64,000 nucleotides of DNA from Phaeobacter sp. A36a-5a (GTDB lineage: Bacteria; Pseudomonadota; Alphaproteobacteria; Rhodobacterales; Rhodobacteraceae), in contig NZ_JBBLYU010000004.1 in NCBI RefSeq assembly GCF_037911135.1, positions 186,001-250,000 on the forward strand. The letters run 5' to 3'. Below, piece by piece: positions 8,109 through 16,703 of this stretch. The notes under the pieces were generated by a model, which searched no databases, was not told where the DNA came from, and worked only from the letters and a program-made list of their open reading frames with translations. A program made the position numbers and the translations under genes. How positions within the stretch are numbered: position 1 is the stretch's first letter; each line of letters begins with the position of its first letter.

Positions 8109-8809
8109 CAGCGGCCCTCGCTCTCGGTCTGACCCAGCCAGTGGATGGTCAGATTCACCGCCACCGCCAATGCGATCAGCACAAAGCCAAGCCCCAGCGC
8201 CATGGCAAAATCCCCTTTGCCGGTCTCCAGCGCAATCGCCGTCGTCAGCACCCGGGTGGCATGGTCGATATTGCCGCCAACGATCATGATCGCCCCCACC
8301 TCACCGATCGCGCGACCAAACCCAGCCAGCGCCGCCGTGAGCAGCGCCCGCCGCCCGTCCCACAGCAGCGTGGCAATGCGCTGGCTCTGGCTGGCATTCA
8401 GCGAAATCAGCAGATCGTGGTAATCGCTCCACAGATCGCGCAGCGACTGATGCGCGATCGAGGCGATGAGCGGCACGATGATGATCACCTGCGCAATGAT
8501 CATCGCGGTCGGGGTGAACAGCAGCCCCAGTACCCCGAACGGACCGGCCCGCGACAGCAGCACATAGACCACCAGCCCCACGACCACCGGCGGCAGCCCC
8601 ATCAGGGCGTTGAGCACCGCAATAGTGACCCGACGCAGGCGAAACCGGCGCACCGACAGCAGCGCCGCCAGCGGCAGCGCAATCACCGAGGCCACCAGCA
8701 ACGCGGTCAAAGTGACCCGCAACGAACGCAGCGTGATCTCGACCAGATCGCCATCCAGCGTGACCACCAGCCAAAAGGCCTGGACCAATCCTTCCCAGAG
8801 ATCAGACAT
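8105..8809 (-). CDS. tupB: Tungstate ABC transporter, permease TupB
   Basis: A 234-residue inner-membrane permease with about five or six hydrophobic segments. It carries the cytoplasmic EAA-type loop (WDGRRALLTAALAGFGRAIGE region) characteristic of molybdate/tungstate-class permeases. The start is set at the ATG 8809 (MSDLWEGLVQ); the longer reading from a TTG at 8878 adds a non-hydrophobic leader not expected in the family. First gene of tupBCA. Confidence 0.9.
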   Translation of the reverse strand: MSDLWEGLVQAFWLVVTLDGDLVEITLRSLRVTLTALLVASVIALPLAALLSVRRFRLRRVTIAVLNALMGLPPVVVGLVVYVLLSRAGPFGVLGLLFTPTAMIIAQVIIIVPLIASIAHQSLRDLWSDYHDLLISLNASQSQRIATLLWDGRRALLTAALAGFGRAIGEVGAIMIVGGNIDHATRVLTTAIALETGKGDFAMALGLGFVLIALAVAVNLTIHWLGQTESEGRW

Positions 8810-9155
8810 GGAGGCGGATTTTCTCCCTTGTGGGACCGGTCTTACCGCTTCCCGATACTGTGTGAACGCTATCTGCAAACCACAATATCAGCCCGCCCAA
8901 TAGACAAAAACGACACCGGGTGTGAAAATTGGACAAATTGACCGCGCACTGTTTGCGCTGACATCGCCCGATGGTCAGATGGTCTTGGCGCCGCCCCCAG
9001 CGTCAGGTTGCCGATGCGCCCCGATTGCCGCCGATTTGCACCAGGATTTCCGGTTTTTACGCAACAAAGCGGCTGCACTCGCTTGCGTGCTAAATGTGAA
9101 CATGAAACAAGAATTCCCCAAAGTGCCACGTCAGGCGCAGCTTTGAGGAAATGCC
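8810..9155. promoter_or_regulatory. Divergent intergenic region between tupB and nadA
   Basis: A 346-bp gap that must hold the leftward tup promoter and the rightward nad promoter. It is AT-richer than the genes around it (for example near 8875-8945 and 9090-9120). I see no perfect long palindrome. A GAGGAAA ribosome-binding site immediately precedes nadA. Confidence 0.4.
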
Positions 9156-10208
9156 ATGTTCGATCTGCAAACCATGCGCGATCAGCTCGCCAATCACTAT
9201 GACCTTGCGCCAAATCCTGCTCTGGCCGCAGAGATGTCAGAGATCTACGCCAAGATGGACCGGGTGGTGAACCCCGTCGACTGGGCCACCTACGCGCCCT
9301 ATGTCGCCGCCATCCTCGCCTTGAAAAAAGAACGCAACGCTGTGATTCTGGCGCATAACTACATGACGCCTGAAATCTACCACGGGGTCGCCGACGTGGT
9401 GGGCGACAGCCTCCAGCTCGCCATGGAGGCCACCAAGGTGGAGGCCGACGTCATCGTGCAATGCGGTGTGCATTTCATGGCTGAAACCTCCAAGATCCTC
9501 AGCCCCGACAAGATCGTGCTGATCCCCGATATGGAGGCCGGCTGTTCGCTGGCGGAATCGATCACCGCAGAGGGCATTGCCCAGATGCGGGCGAAATATC
9601 CCGGCGCGCCGGTTGTCACCTATGTGAACACCACGGCCGAGGTCAAAGCCGCCTCCGATATCTGCTGCACCTCCTCCAACGCGGCCCAGATCGTGGCCGC
9701 ACAGGACGCCGACACGGTGATCATGACCCCGGACCAGTATCTGGCGCAGAACATCGCTCAGCAGGTGCCGGAAAAGAACGTGGTCTGGTGGGAAGGCTCC
9801 TGCATCGTGCACGAGCAATACACCGCCAAGGACCTGCGCGATTTCCGCGAATGGAACCCCGGCACCCGGCTGATTGCGCATCCCGAATGCCCGCCGGATG
9901 TGGTGAATGAGGCCGATTTCTCCGGCTCCACCAGTGGCATCATCAAATATGTGACCGACGAAAAGCCCGAAAAGGCGATGTTGATCACCGAATGTTCGAT
10001 GGCCTCGAACATTGCCGACCAATTGCCGGAGGTTGAATTCGTCGGCCCCTGCAACATGTGCCCCTACATGAAGAAGATCACGCTGGAGAAAATCCTCTGG
10101 TCGCTGCACACGATGTCCGAACCGGTTGAAGTCGATCCCGAGGTCGCCGAAAAGGCCCGTGTGGCGGTGCAGCGGATGATTGATCTCAGCCAGAAACTGG
10201 GGATCTGA
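9156..10208 (+). CDS. nadA: Quinolinate synthase NadA
   Basis: A 350-residue enzyme that condenses iminoaspartate with dihydroxyacetone phosphate to quinolinate, the second step of de novo NAD synthesis. It uses a 4Fe-4S cluster; the expected cysteines are seen at 103 (QCGVHFMAE), 170/171 (CCTSSNA) and 299 (CNMCPYM). AHNYMTPEI near residue 66 is the family's substrate-binding segment. It has a good ribosome-binding site and heads nadA-nadB-nadC, with nadB starting 4 bp after its stop. Confidence 0.97.
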   Translation: MFDLQTMRDQLANHYDLAPNPALAAEMSEIYAKMDRVVNPVDWATYAPYVAAILALKKERNAVILAHNYMTPEIYHGVADVVGDSLQLAMEATKVEADVIVQCGVHFMAETSKILSPDKIVLIPDMEAGCSLAESITAEGIAQMRAKYPGAPVVTYVNTTAEVKAASDICCTSSNAAQIVAAQDADTVIMTPDQYLAQNIAQQVPEKNVVWWEGSCIVHEQYTAKDLRDFREWNPGTRLIAHPECPPDVVNEADFSGSTSGIIKYVTDEKPEKAMLITECSMASNIADQLPEVEFVGPCNMCPYMKKITLEKILWSLHTMSEPVEVDPEVAEKARVAVQRMIDLSQKLGI

Positions 10209-10211
10209 TCC

Positions 10212-11882
10212 TTGGACACCCCCGGCGCCAAGGTCGTCTCTGACCATCAGGCCGACAACACGGCAGAGGCCCAGCTGGATGTGCAGGCCCTGACCGAAGC
10301 CACCGCCGCCTGTGACACTGATCGCGTGGTGATCGTTGGCGCGGGGATGGCCGCGCTCTATGCCGCCCTCGAACTGGCCCCGCGGCCGGTGCTGATGATC
10401 TCACCCGAAACACTTGGCGAGGGCGCCAGCTCGGCTTGGGCGCAGGGCGGCGTTGCCGCCGCGATGGATCAGGCCGACAGCCCTGCCGCCCACGCCACCG
10501 ATACGGTGCGCGCCGGTGCTGGCACTGTCGACGCCGAGGTCGCCGCCATGGTCACACAGGTTGCCCAGGATCATATTCTCGATCTGACCGACCTTGGCAC
10601 ACCCTTTGATCGCACCGCTGACGGCGGCTTTGTCATGAGCCGCGAGGCCGCCCATTCCATGGCCCGTGTTGTCCGGGTGAAAGGCGATCAGGCCGGTCGG
10701 CAGATCATGGAAACGCTGATTGCCGCCGTGCGCGCCACAGCCTCGGTTCAGGTCCACGAAGGCACCCAGGCCGTGCGGCTGGAGGTGGCAGACGACCGCG
10801 TCACCGGCGTCTGGGTCAGCGATGCTGGCGGCACCTCGGTGCCCGTGCTGATCCGTGCCCCTGCGATCCTTCTGGCGGGGGGCGGTTCCGGGGGGCTGTT
10901 TGCGCATACCACCAACCCGCCCCGCATCCGGGGCCAGGTGATCGGATTTGCCGCCCGCGCCGGTGCCCGCATTGCCGATCCTGAATTTGTCCAGTTTCAC
11001 CCCACCGCCTTTGACATCGGCGAAGACCCCGCGCCCCTCGCCACCGAGGCGCTGCGCGGCGATGGCGCCACGCTGATCAACAAGGACGGCATCCGCTTCA
11101 TGCTGGCCGCGCACCCGGACGCCGAACTGGCCCCTCGTGACATCGTCGCCCGCGCAATCTTTGCCGAAACCCAGGCCGGCCGCCGCCCGATGCTGGACAC
11201 CCGCGAAGCTCTTGGCGCCGAGGTGCTGACCCGCTTTCCAACCGTGGCTGAGACCTGCGCCCGCGCCGGTATTGATCCCGTTGCGGACCCGATCCCGGTG
11301 GCGGTTGCCGCCCATTATCACATGGGAGGGGTCGATACCGACATGCAGGGGCGCGCCAGCCTCGGCCGTCTCTGGGTCTGTGGCGAAGCCTCCTCGACCG
11401 GGCTGCATGGCGCCAATCGGCTTGCCTCCAACGGGCTTCTGGAGGCTCTGGTCTATGCCCGCACCTCTGCCCGGGACATTGCCGCAACACTTGGCCCTCA
11501 ACCGGACCAGATGCGCACGCCGCCTGCACTGTCCCTCAGTTTCGCCCCTGCCACAACGCCCGCCGCCCCGGCCAGCGCCATCGCCCGCCTGCGCGAAACC
11601 ATGACTGCCCATGTCGGTGTGCGCCGCGACGAAGCCGGGCTGAAAACCGCCCTCAGAACGATCGAGGAGCTGCTGGCAGAGTTCGGCGACGACGAGAGCT
11701 TTGCCAATATGTGCGCCACCGCCACCCTGATTGCTGCCGCCGCGCTGGACCGCCGCGAAAGCCGGGGCGGCCATTTCCGCGACGATTATCCTGAGGCCGA
11801 CCCGGCGCAGGCCTATCGCACCGGTATTACCCTCACCGAGGCGCGTGCGATCCGCGCCGCCGCCGTCAAGGATCCGACATGA
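10212..11882 (+). CDS. nadB: L-aspartate oxidase NadB
   Basis: A 556-residue flavoprotein that oxidises L-aspartate to iminoaspartate, the substrate of NadA. It has the FAD dinucleotide fold (VIVGAGMAALYAALEL near residues 36-51), SSAWAQGGVAAA, and the family signature HYHMGG followed by GLHGANRLASNGLLEALVY. The only suitable start in frame near the nadA stop is TTG 10212, which gives a roughly 30-residue extension before the FAD motif; a start further in is possible. Its stop overlaps the nadC start by four bases. Confidence 0.95.
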   Translation: MDTPGAKVVSDHQADNTAEAQLDVQALTEATAACDTDRVVIVGAGMAALYAALELAPRPVLMISPETLGEGASSAWAQGGVAAAMDQADSPAAHATDTVRAGAGTVDAEVAAMVTQVAQDHILDLTDLGTPFDRTADGGFVMSREAAHSMARVVRVKGDQAGRQIMETLIAAVRATASVQVHEGTQAVRLEVADDRVTGVWVSDAGGTSVPVLIRAPAILLAGGGSGGLFAHTTNPPRIRGQVIGFAARAGARIADPEFVQFHPTAFDIGEDPAPLATEALRGDGATLINKDGIRFMLAAHPDAELAPRDIVARAIFAETQAGRRPMLDTREALGAEVLTRFPTVAETCARAGIDPVADPIPVAVAAHYHMGGVDTDMQGRASLGRLWVCGEASSTGLHGANRLASNGLLEALVYARTSARDIAATLGPQPDQMRTPPALSLSFAPATTPAAPASAIARLRETMTAHVGVRRDEAGLKTALRTIEELLAEFGDDESFANMCATATLIAAAALDRRESRGGHFRDDYPEADPAQAYRTGITLTEARAIRAAAVKDPT

Positions 11883-12733
11883 CCCCGTCCTTTGCCACTC
11901 TGCCCGACCTGATCCTGGAACCGCTGGTCCGCGCTGCCTTGCTGGAAGACCTCGGCCAGAGCGGGGATATCACCACACGCGCGGTGATCCCGGCAGGCAC
12001 CACCTATGAGGCCCGGCTCAATGCGCGCGATACCGGCGTTATCTCCGGTATGCAGATTGCCCGTATCGCTTTTCATCTGGTTGATCCCTCGCTGAAGATC
12101 GAAACGCGCGTGGCTGACGGCAGCCCCTGCACTCCTGGTCAGACCCTGATGACCATCGCAGGATCAGCCGCGTCGATCCTCTCGGGCGAACGTGTGGCGC
12201 TGAATTTTGCAGGCCGCCTCTCTGGCATCGCCAGCCTGACGGCCTCCTTTGTGGCAGAGACCAAGGGGACCGCCACCCGCATCACCTGCACCCGCAAGAC
12301 CACACCCGGTCTGCGCATGGTCGAAAAGCAGGCCGTCCTGCATGGGGGCGGATACAACCACCGCTACGGTCTCTCCGATGCGATCCTGATCAAGGACAAT
12401 CACATCGCCGCCGCAGGCGGTGTCGCCGCCGTCCTGCGCGCAGCCACGACCAACGTCAGCCACATGATGAAGGTAGAGATCGAGGTGGACACCCTCGAAC
12501 AGTTGCAGGAGGTGCTGGAGACGGGCGGCGCCGATGTGGTGCTGCTCGACAATATGGACACGCCAACCCTGACGAAGGCCGTGGCGATGGCCAAAGGTCA
12601 TCTGGTCACCGAAGCCTCCGGCAATATGCGCCGCGACCGCATTGCCGAGGTGTCAGCCACGGGGGTTGATTATATCTCCTCCGGCGCGCTGACCCATTCG
12701 GCGCAGACGCTGGATCTCGGTCTCGATTTCTGA
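11879..12733 (+). CDS. nadC: Nicotinate-nucleotide pyrophosphorylase (carboxylating) NadC
   Basis: A 284-residue quinolinate phosphoribosyltransferase, converting quinolinate and PRPP to nicotinate mononucleotide. Recognisable segments are LLEDLGQSGDITTRAV near the N-terminus, the TRKTTPGLR loop, LIKDNHI and VEIEVD, and the C-terminal VDYISSGALTHS phosphate site. The ATG overlaps the nadB stop (ATGA). It is the last gene before the strong terminator at 12776. Confidence 0.97.
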   Translation: MTPSFATLPDLILEPLVRAALLEDLGQSGDITTRAVIPAGTTYEARLNARDTGVISGMQIARIAFHLVDPSLKIETRVADGSPCTPGQTLMTIAGSAASILSGERVALNFAGRLSGIASLTASFVAETKGTATRITCTRKTTPGLRMVEKQAVLHGGGYNHRYGLSDAILIKDNHIAAAGGVAAVLRAATTNVSHMMKVEIEVDTLEQLQEVLETGGADVVLLDNMDTPTLTKAVAMAKGHLVTEASGNMRRDRIAEVSATGVDYISSGALTHSAQTLDLGLDF

Positions 12734-12775
12734 GGTCTTCGCACCTTCTGGTTTCTTGACCAGACCTGATCAGAA

Positions 12776-12801
12776 AAACGGGGGCCTGCACGCCCCCGTT
12801 T
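12776..12801. terminator. Bidirectional intrinsic terminator between nadC and the gtr operon
   Basis: A perfect 10-bp stem (AAACGGGGGC / GCCCCCGTTT) with a 6-nt loop. A-rich sequence precedes it and T-rich sequence follows, so it can stop both the rightward nad transcript and the leftward gtr transcript. It sits in the 94-bp convergent gap. Confidence 0.85.
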
Positions 12802-12827
12802 CTCGTTTGATGTTCTTTGCGCCGTCC

Positions 12828-14288
12828 TCAGCCGCCCGCAGGCACGTTATGCGCCGCCGCACGGATCGGCGTTGCCGACAACATCACCACGCTGCCCACG
12901 TCCAGATTGCGCACCTCATAGTCGGGCCCCTTGGCACCGGCCTGAACCTCCGCCGGCAGATGGGCGCAGGCCGTCGGTGTCATCGCGCAGATCACCACAT
13001 CACGCCCGGTCAGTTGCGTCAGGCGAAAGGCCACCGACAGATCGTGCTGCAAGCCGGCTTTCTTGCCCGATGGCAGCGACAGATAGGTGCCGGTGACATA
13101 GATCGGACCTTCCACTGGGAGGATCTGATCGGCCATCCTGCGGCTGTCGGCTTGCCAGGCGGTCACATCGCGATGCTGGAGCAGGTTGAACGCCAGGTAG
13201 ATCAGCGCCACAAAGGCCAGGAGATTGCGTCCGATGCGGTCCCAGACGCCGCCCCGCGCCGCCAATTCCTGCGAAAGCAGCCCCAGCAGCACCGCGTAAT
13301 ACAGCCATACAAAGCCGGAGACACGCGGCGGCAGGGTGATGCCGGTCTTGATCGTCTGCACAAAGATCAGCCCCATCCCGAGGCAGATCCCCGCCAGCGG
13401 ATAGATCGCGCGCCAGGGGTCGGATCTGCCGACCAGCCAGACGGCCCAGCCAAACAGCGCCACCTGAAATACGGTCAGCGGCAGGAAGTGGAACGAGACC
13501 AGCGAGGCCGAGCTGCCGAGAAAATCACCGATCAGCCCGATATTTGCCAGCAGCGATGCCAGATCATGCGCCGGCTTCGGCATCCGCCACTCCGCCATCG
13601 GGATCCCGAAGACACCGTGAAACAGGTAGTTCAGCGTATAGATCGACGCCATCGCCAGCGCAAAACACAGGATAAACAGCCCCAGCAGCGATGCCAGATC
13701 CCGGGCAGAGCGCTGCGTGTCCGCACGGGTCAGACAGAGCGCCAGCAGAAAGAACGGATAGGTCGTATAGGCGGTCAGCGCCAGCGGCACAAAGGGCACC
13801 AGCAGCCAGCGGCAGGCCCGGTCCGACAGTTGCGTGGTCGCCAGCGCATAGATGGCAAGGATCGCCATGCCCGGGATCAGCGTGTTGAACCACAGTGAAA
13901 TCAGCAGCGCAGGCGCCGACAGCCCCGCAATCAGCGCCACCGCGCCCTTGCGCCACAGCGCCGCCCCGGCCCCCAGCGCATTATGCGCCAGACAGCCCAG
14001 CACCACGGCCCAAAACCCGTTGTAGATCAGATAGTTGGCCCAGCTCGGCAACAGTGTCTCGCGCAGGTGCCACAGGTAATTGACCCAGCGCCCCTCCATC
14101 AGGGTTTTGACATAATAGGTCTCTGCATCGCCAAACAGCGCAGGGTAATCATCGTGACGGATCAGCGGATCCGGCAGCTGGAACACCGCCGCGATCAGCA
14201 GCCCGAAAAAGGCCACCGCGATTGTCGCCAGCAGGGGCGTTGCAGCGTCCCGGCGCGCCACAACCGGACTGTCCATCACCAGTGTCAT
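12828..14288 (-). CDS. Polytopic membrane glycosyltransferase-like protein (Gtr type)
   Basis: A 486-residue inner-membrane protein with about ten hydrophobic segments. An Asp-Asp pair (RHDDYP, near residue 44) follows the first membrane segment, and the C-terminal soluble part is about 100 residues. This is the layout of GT-C/GtrII-like enzymes that transfer a lipid-carried sugar onto a surface glycan outside the membrane. Context supports this: it ends a gtrB-gtrA operon. The acceptor and sugar are unknown. The ATG overlaps the methyltransferase stop (TAATG). Confidence 0.7.
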   Translation of the reverse strand: MTLVMDSPVVARRDAATPLLATIAVAFFGLLIAAVFQLPDPLIRHDDYPALFGDAETYYVKTLMEGRWVNYLWHLRETLLPSWANYLIYNGFWAVVLGCLAHNALGAGAALWRKGAVALIAGLSAPALLISLWFNTLIPGMAILAIYALATTQLSDRACRWLLVPFVPLALTAYTTYPFFLLALCLTRADTQRSARDLASLLGLFILCFALAMASIYTLNYLFHGVFGIPMAEWRMPKPAHDLASLLANIGLIGDFLGSSASLVSFHFLPLTVFQVALFGWAVWLVGRSDPWRAIYPLAGICLGMGLIFVQTIKTGITLPPRVSGFVWLYYAVLLGLLSQELAARGGVWDRIGRNLLAFVALIYLAFNLLQHRDVTAWQADSRRMADQILPVEGPIYVTGTYLSLPSGKKAGLQHDLSVAFRLTQLTGRDVVICAMTPTACAHLPAEVQAGAKGPDYEVRNLDVGSVVMLSATPIRAAAHNVPAGG

Positions 14289-15073
14289 TATATCGTGCCC
14301 TTTGCCGTATCCGCACCCAACAGCCCTGCCGCCCGCGCCTGCCGCGCGATGATCGCAGCGCGGATCTGTGCGATCCGGGTCACCATCAACTGCGGCATCA
14401 GCGACACCACACCCCGGCGCAGCCGCCAGCCAAGACTGCCCGCAGGCGGCACCGGCTGCCCCGCCAAAAGCTCCGTTGCCAGAACCTCCTCCGGCAGACC
14501 CGCACGCCCCGCTTCATTCACATAGAGCACAGTATTGTAGCGATACCAGGGTTCTACCCCCTCGGCCTCTCTCAGCGCCGGGCGTACGCAGTCAAACGCC
14601 CGATAGCCCCGCGCGGCAAAGAGATCCTGCCAGAAGGACAGCGGCTGTTCATTGATATGAAACTCGCCGCCCTGCCCCGGAACAGCCGCCGAAAACAGCA
14701 CCCGATCGGCATGGCGCGTCAGCCCCGCAACCAAGGTTGCGGAGGCCGCCGTCGGCAGATGTTCACCAACCTCCAGGCTCTGCGCCAGCTCGAACCGCCG
14801 ACCCAGATCAAACTCGCCAGTCAGATCCGCCGCATGGTAACACGCCGCCGGGATCGCCAGACGGTTACGATCCACATAATCGCCGTCCACCCCGGCGATG
14901 TCAGCAACGCCGGAATTCGCCCATTCACTGAGCCAGACACCGCGACCGCTGCCCAGATCCAGCACGCTCCGCGCGCCAAGCCAGGGCTGCACCGCCGCGA
15001 TCAGCGCCTTCGCCGAGCTGCGCGCGCCGGCCTCGATGTAATCGTAGAATTCATTTGAATACACATGCGACAT
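14288..15073 (-). CDS. Class I SAM-dependent methyltransferase
   Basis: A 261-residue protein with the SAM-binding motif VLDLGSGRGVWLSEW near residues 35-49, the acidic residue of motif II (VDGDYVDR), and a downstream SLEVGEHLP segment. These features match small-molecule or glycan methyltransferases. The start at ATG 15073 (MSHVYSNEFYDYIEAG) has an AGAGGAG ribosome-binding site; the longer reading to 15211 overlaps gtrA out of frame. It sits between gtrA and the membrane glycosyltransferase, so methylation of a surface sugar is inferred. Confidence 0.82.
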   Translation of the reverse strand: MSHVYSNEFYDYIEAGARSSAKALIAAVQPWLGARSVLDLGSGRGVWLSEWANSGVADIAGVDGDYVDRNRLAIPAACYHAADLTGEFDLGRRFELAQSLEVGEHLPTAASATLVAGLTRHADRVLFSAAVPGQGGEFHINEQPLSFWQDLFAARGYRAFDCVRPALREAEGVEPWYRYNTVLYVNEAGRAGLPEEVLATELLAGQPVPPAGSLGWRLRRGVVSLMPQLMVTRIAQIRAAIIARQARAAGLLGADTAKGTI

Positions 15074-15089
15074 TTCTTGCCACTCCTCT

Positions 15090-15491
15090 TTACGCGCCGT
15101 GTCCGGCGTAGACCCAGATCTTGAAAAACAGGTAGTTCTGAACCGGCAGCCAGACTGCGGCGGTGGTCGCCGCCAGCCACTCCGGCCAGCCCAGCATCGG
15201 GCCGATGACACCCGTCAGCAGCGCCGAAGTCACAAACCCAAGGCCGACCGTGCAGCCAAACCGCAGCGCCTGGTCCGGCTGGCCCAGCTTCTGGCGGAAC
15301 GTCCAGACGGTCTGGCCGACATATTGCGCCAGAACCGCCAGGCCAAAAGCCAGCGCATTGGCCAGCCCCGCCGCCAGACCGATATGCAGGAACCCCAGGA
15401 ACGCCAGCACATAGAGCGCTGCAACCGAGACGCCGACAATGGCAAAGCGGATCAACTGGCCGAGATCTTTCTGAACGGCGGCGCGGATCAT
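15090..15491 (-). CDS. gtrA: GtrA family membrane protein (putative lipid-sugar flippase)
   Basis: A 133-residue protein with four hydrophobic segments and the family pattern LIRFAIVGVSVAALYVLAF at the start and VQNYLFFKIWVY at the end. GtrA-type proteins are thought to move undecaprenyl-phosphate sugars across the inner membrane. The ATG overlaps the gtrB stop (ATGA), tying it to the enzyme that makes that lipid-sugar. Confidence 0.88.
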   Translation of the reverse strand: MIRAAVQKDLGQLIRFAIVGVSVAALYVLAFLGFLHIGLAAGLANALAFGLAVLAQYVGQTVWTFRQKLGQPDQALRFGCTVGLGFVTSALLTGVIGPMLGWPEWLAATTAAVWLPVQNYLFFKIWVYAGHGA

Positions 15492-16492
15492 GACGCTTCT
15501 TTTTGGGCCGGTTCAGCCAGTGGCGCCGCTACGGCGCGGCTGTCGCCGATGAAATCGACCGCATGGGCGGCGGGATGCCCGGTCTGCTGCGACAGGAAAT
15601 ACAGCGGGCGCTGTTTGCTCTCCATATAAAGCCGTCCGACATATTCGCCGAGGATCCCCAGCGTCAGCAGCTGGATCGCGGAGAAGAAAGAGATCGCCAG
15701 CAGAACCGAGGCCCAACCGGCAACGGTGTTGAACAGGATCAGCGAGCCAAAGACATAGATCGCCATCAGCACGGTCACCAACAGGCTGAAGAACGCCAGC
15801 CGCGTGGCCATTTTCAGCGGTTTGGTGGAAAACCCGGTCAACGCATCGGTGGCAAAGCGCAGCATCGCCTTGAACGGATATTTAGTCTCGCCTGCGACGC
15901 GGGCTTCGCGGATGTATTCCAGGCCGATCTGGTGGAATCCGGCCCAGGCGAACATACCGCGAATAAACCGTGCGCGTTCCGGCATTTTCAGCACCGCATC
16001 CAGCGAGCGACGGCTCACCAGACGGAAATCGCCGGTGTCTTTGGGGATATCCACATCCGACAGCGTATTGAGAAAACGGTAGAACAGATAGGCCGTCGCC
16101 TTCTTGAACAGGGTTTCCCCCTGGCGCTCGGCGCGGCGGCCATAGACCACGTCATAGCCGCGATCCATCATCATCATCATATCGGGCAGAATTTCCGGCG
16201 GATCCTGAAGATCGGCATCCAGCATGAAAATCCGCGCGCCGGTCGCCGCCTCCAGCCCAGCCGTCAACGCAACCTGATGGCCCCGGTTGGCCGACAGACG
16301 AATGCCGCGCACCACCGGATGCCGTTCATGCGCGGCCTCCATCGCGGCCCAGGTTTCATCGCTGGAACCATCGTCGACCAGAATGATCTCGGCCCGTTCC
16401 GTCCAGGGTTCGATTGCCTGCACCAACCGATCCACCAACAGGGGGATGGACTCTTCCTCATTATAGCAGGGTACAACAACGGATAGATGCAC
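15488..16492 (-). CDS. gtrB: GtrB-type glycosyltransferase family 2 (polyprenyl-phosphate sugar synthase)
   Basis: A 334-residue enzyme: GT2 catalytic domain at about 1-220 (VVVPCYNEEES near 5-15, VDDGSSDET, MLDADLQDPPE) and two membrane helices in the C-terminal third, as in GtrB and DPM1-like proteins. It loads a hexose onto undecaprenyl phosphate on the cytoplasmic face. It starts at GTG 16492. First gene of the leftward operon; the 211-bp gap upstream (16493-16703) should hold its promoter. Confidence 0.88.
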   Translation of the reverse strand: MHLSVVVPCYNEEESIPLLVDRLVQAIEPWTERAEIILVDDGSSDETWAAMEAAHERHPVVRGIRLSANRGHQVALTAGLEAATGARIFMLDADLQDPPEILPDMMMMMDRGYDVVYGRRAERQGETLFKKATAYLFYRFLNTLSDVDIPKDTGDFRLVSRRSLDAVLKMPERARFIRGMFAWAGFHQIGLEYIREARVAGETKYPFKAMLRFATDALTGFSTKPLKMATRLAFFSLLVTVLMAIYVFGSLILFNTVAGWASVLLAISFFSAIQLLTLGILGEYVGRLYMESKQRPLYFLSQQTGHPAAHAVDFIGDSRAVAAPLAEPAQKEAS

Positions 16493-16703
16493 CTTCTCGC
16501 CCCAATTCTGTTTATCGTCTGCTCACAACCGAGGGACCATCCGCCCGGCATTCCAGCGCGATGAAAACATCTCAAGGGGGGTATTCTCACCCGAAATGGT
16601 TAACGCGCAGTTCCGTTTTTGGTCACAGAACGTGGCCAAACCGTGGCGAACTGGGGGTCAATCCGGGGAAAAACAGCGATTTTTAACAGGATTTGATGCG
16701 AAA

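Noticed and set aside
8810-9155. A named regulator site (for example a NAD-pathway repressor box) upstream of nadA
   Set aside because: No sufficiently clear palindrome was found to support a specific regulator.
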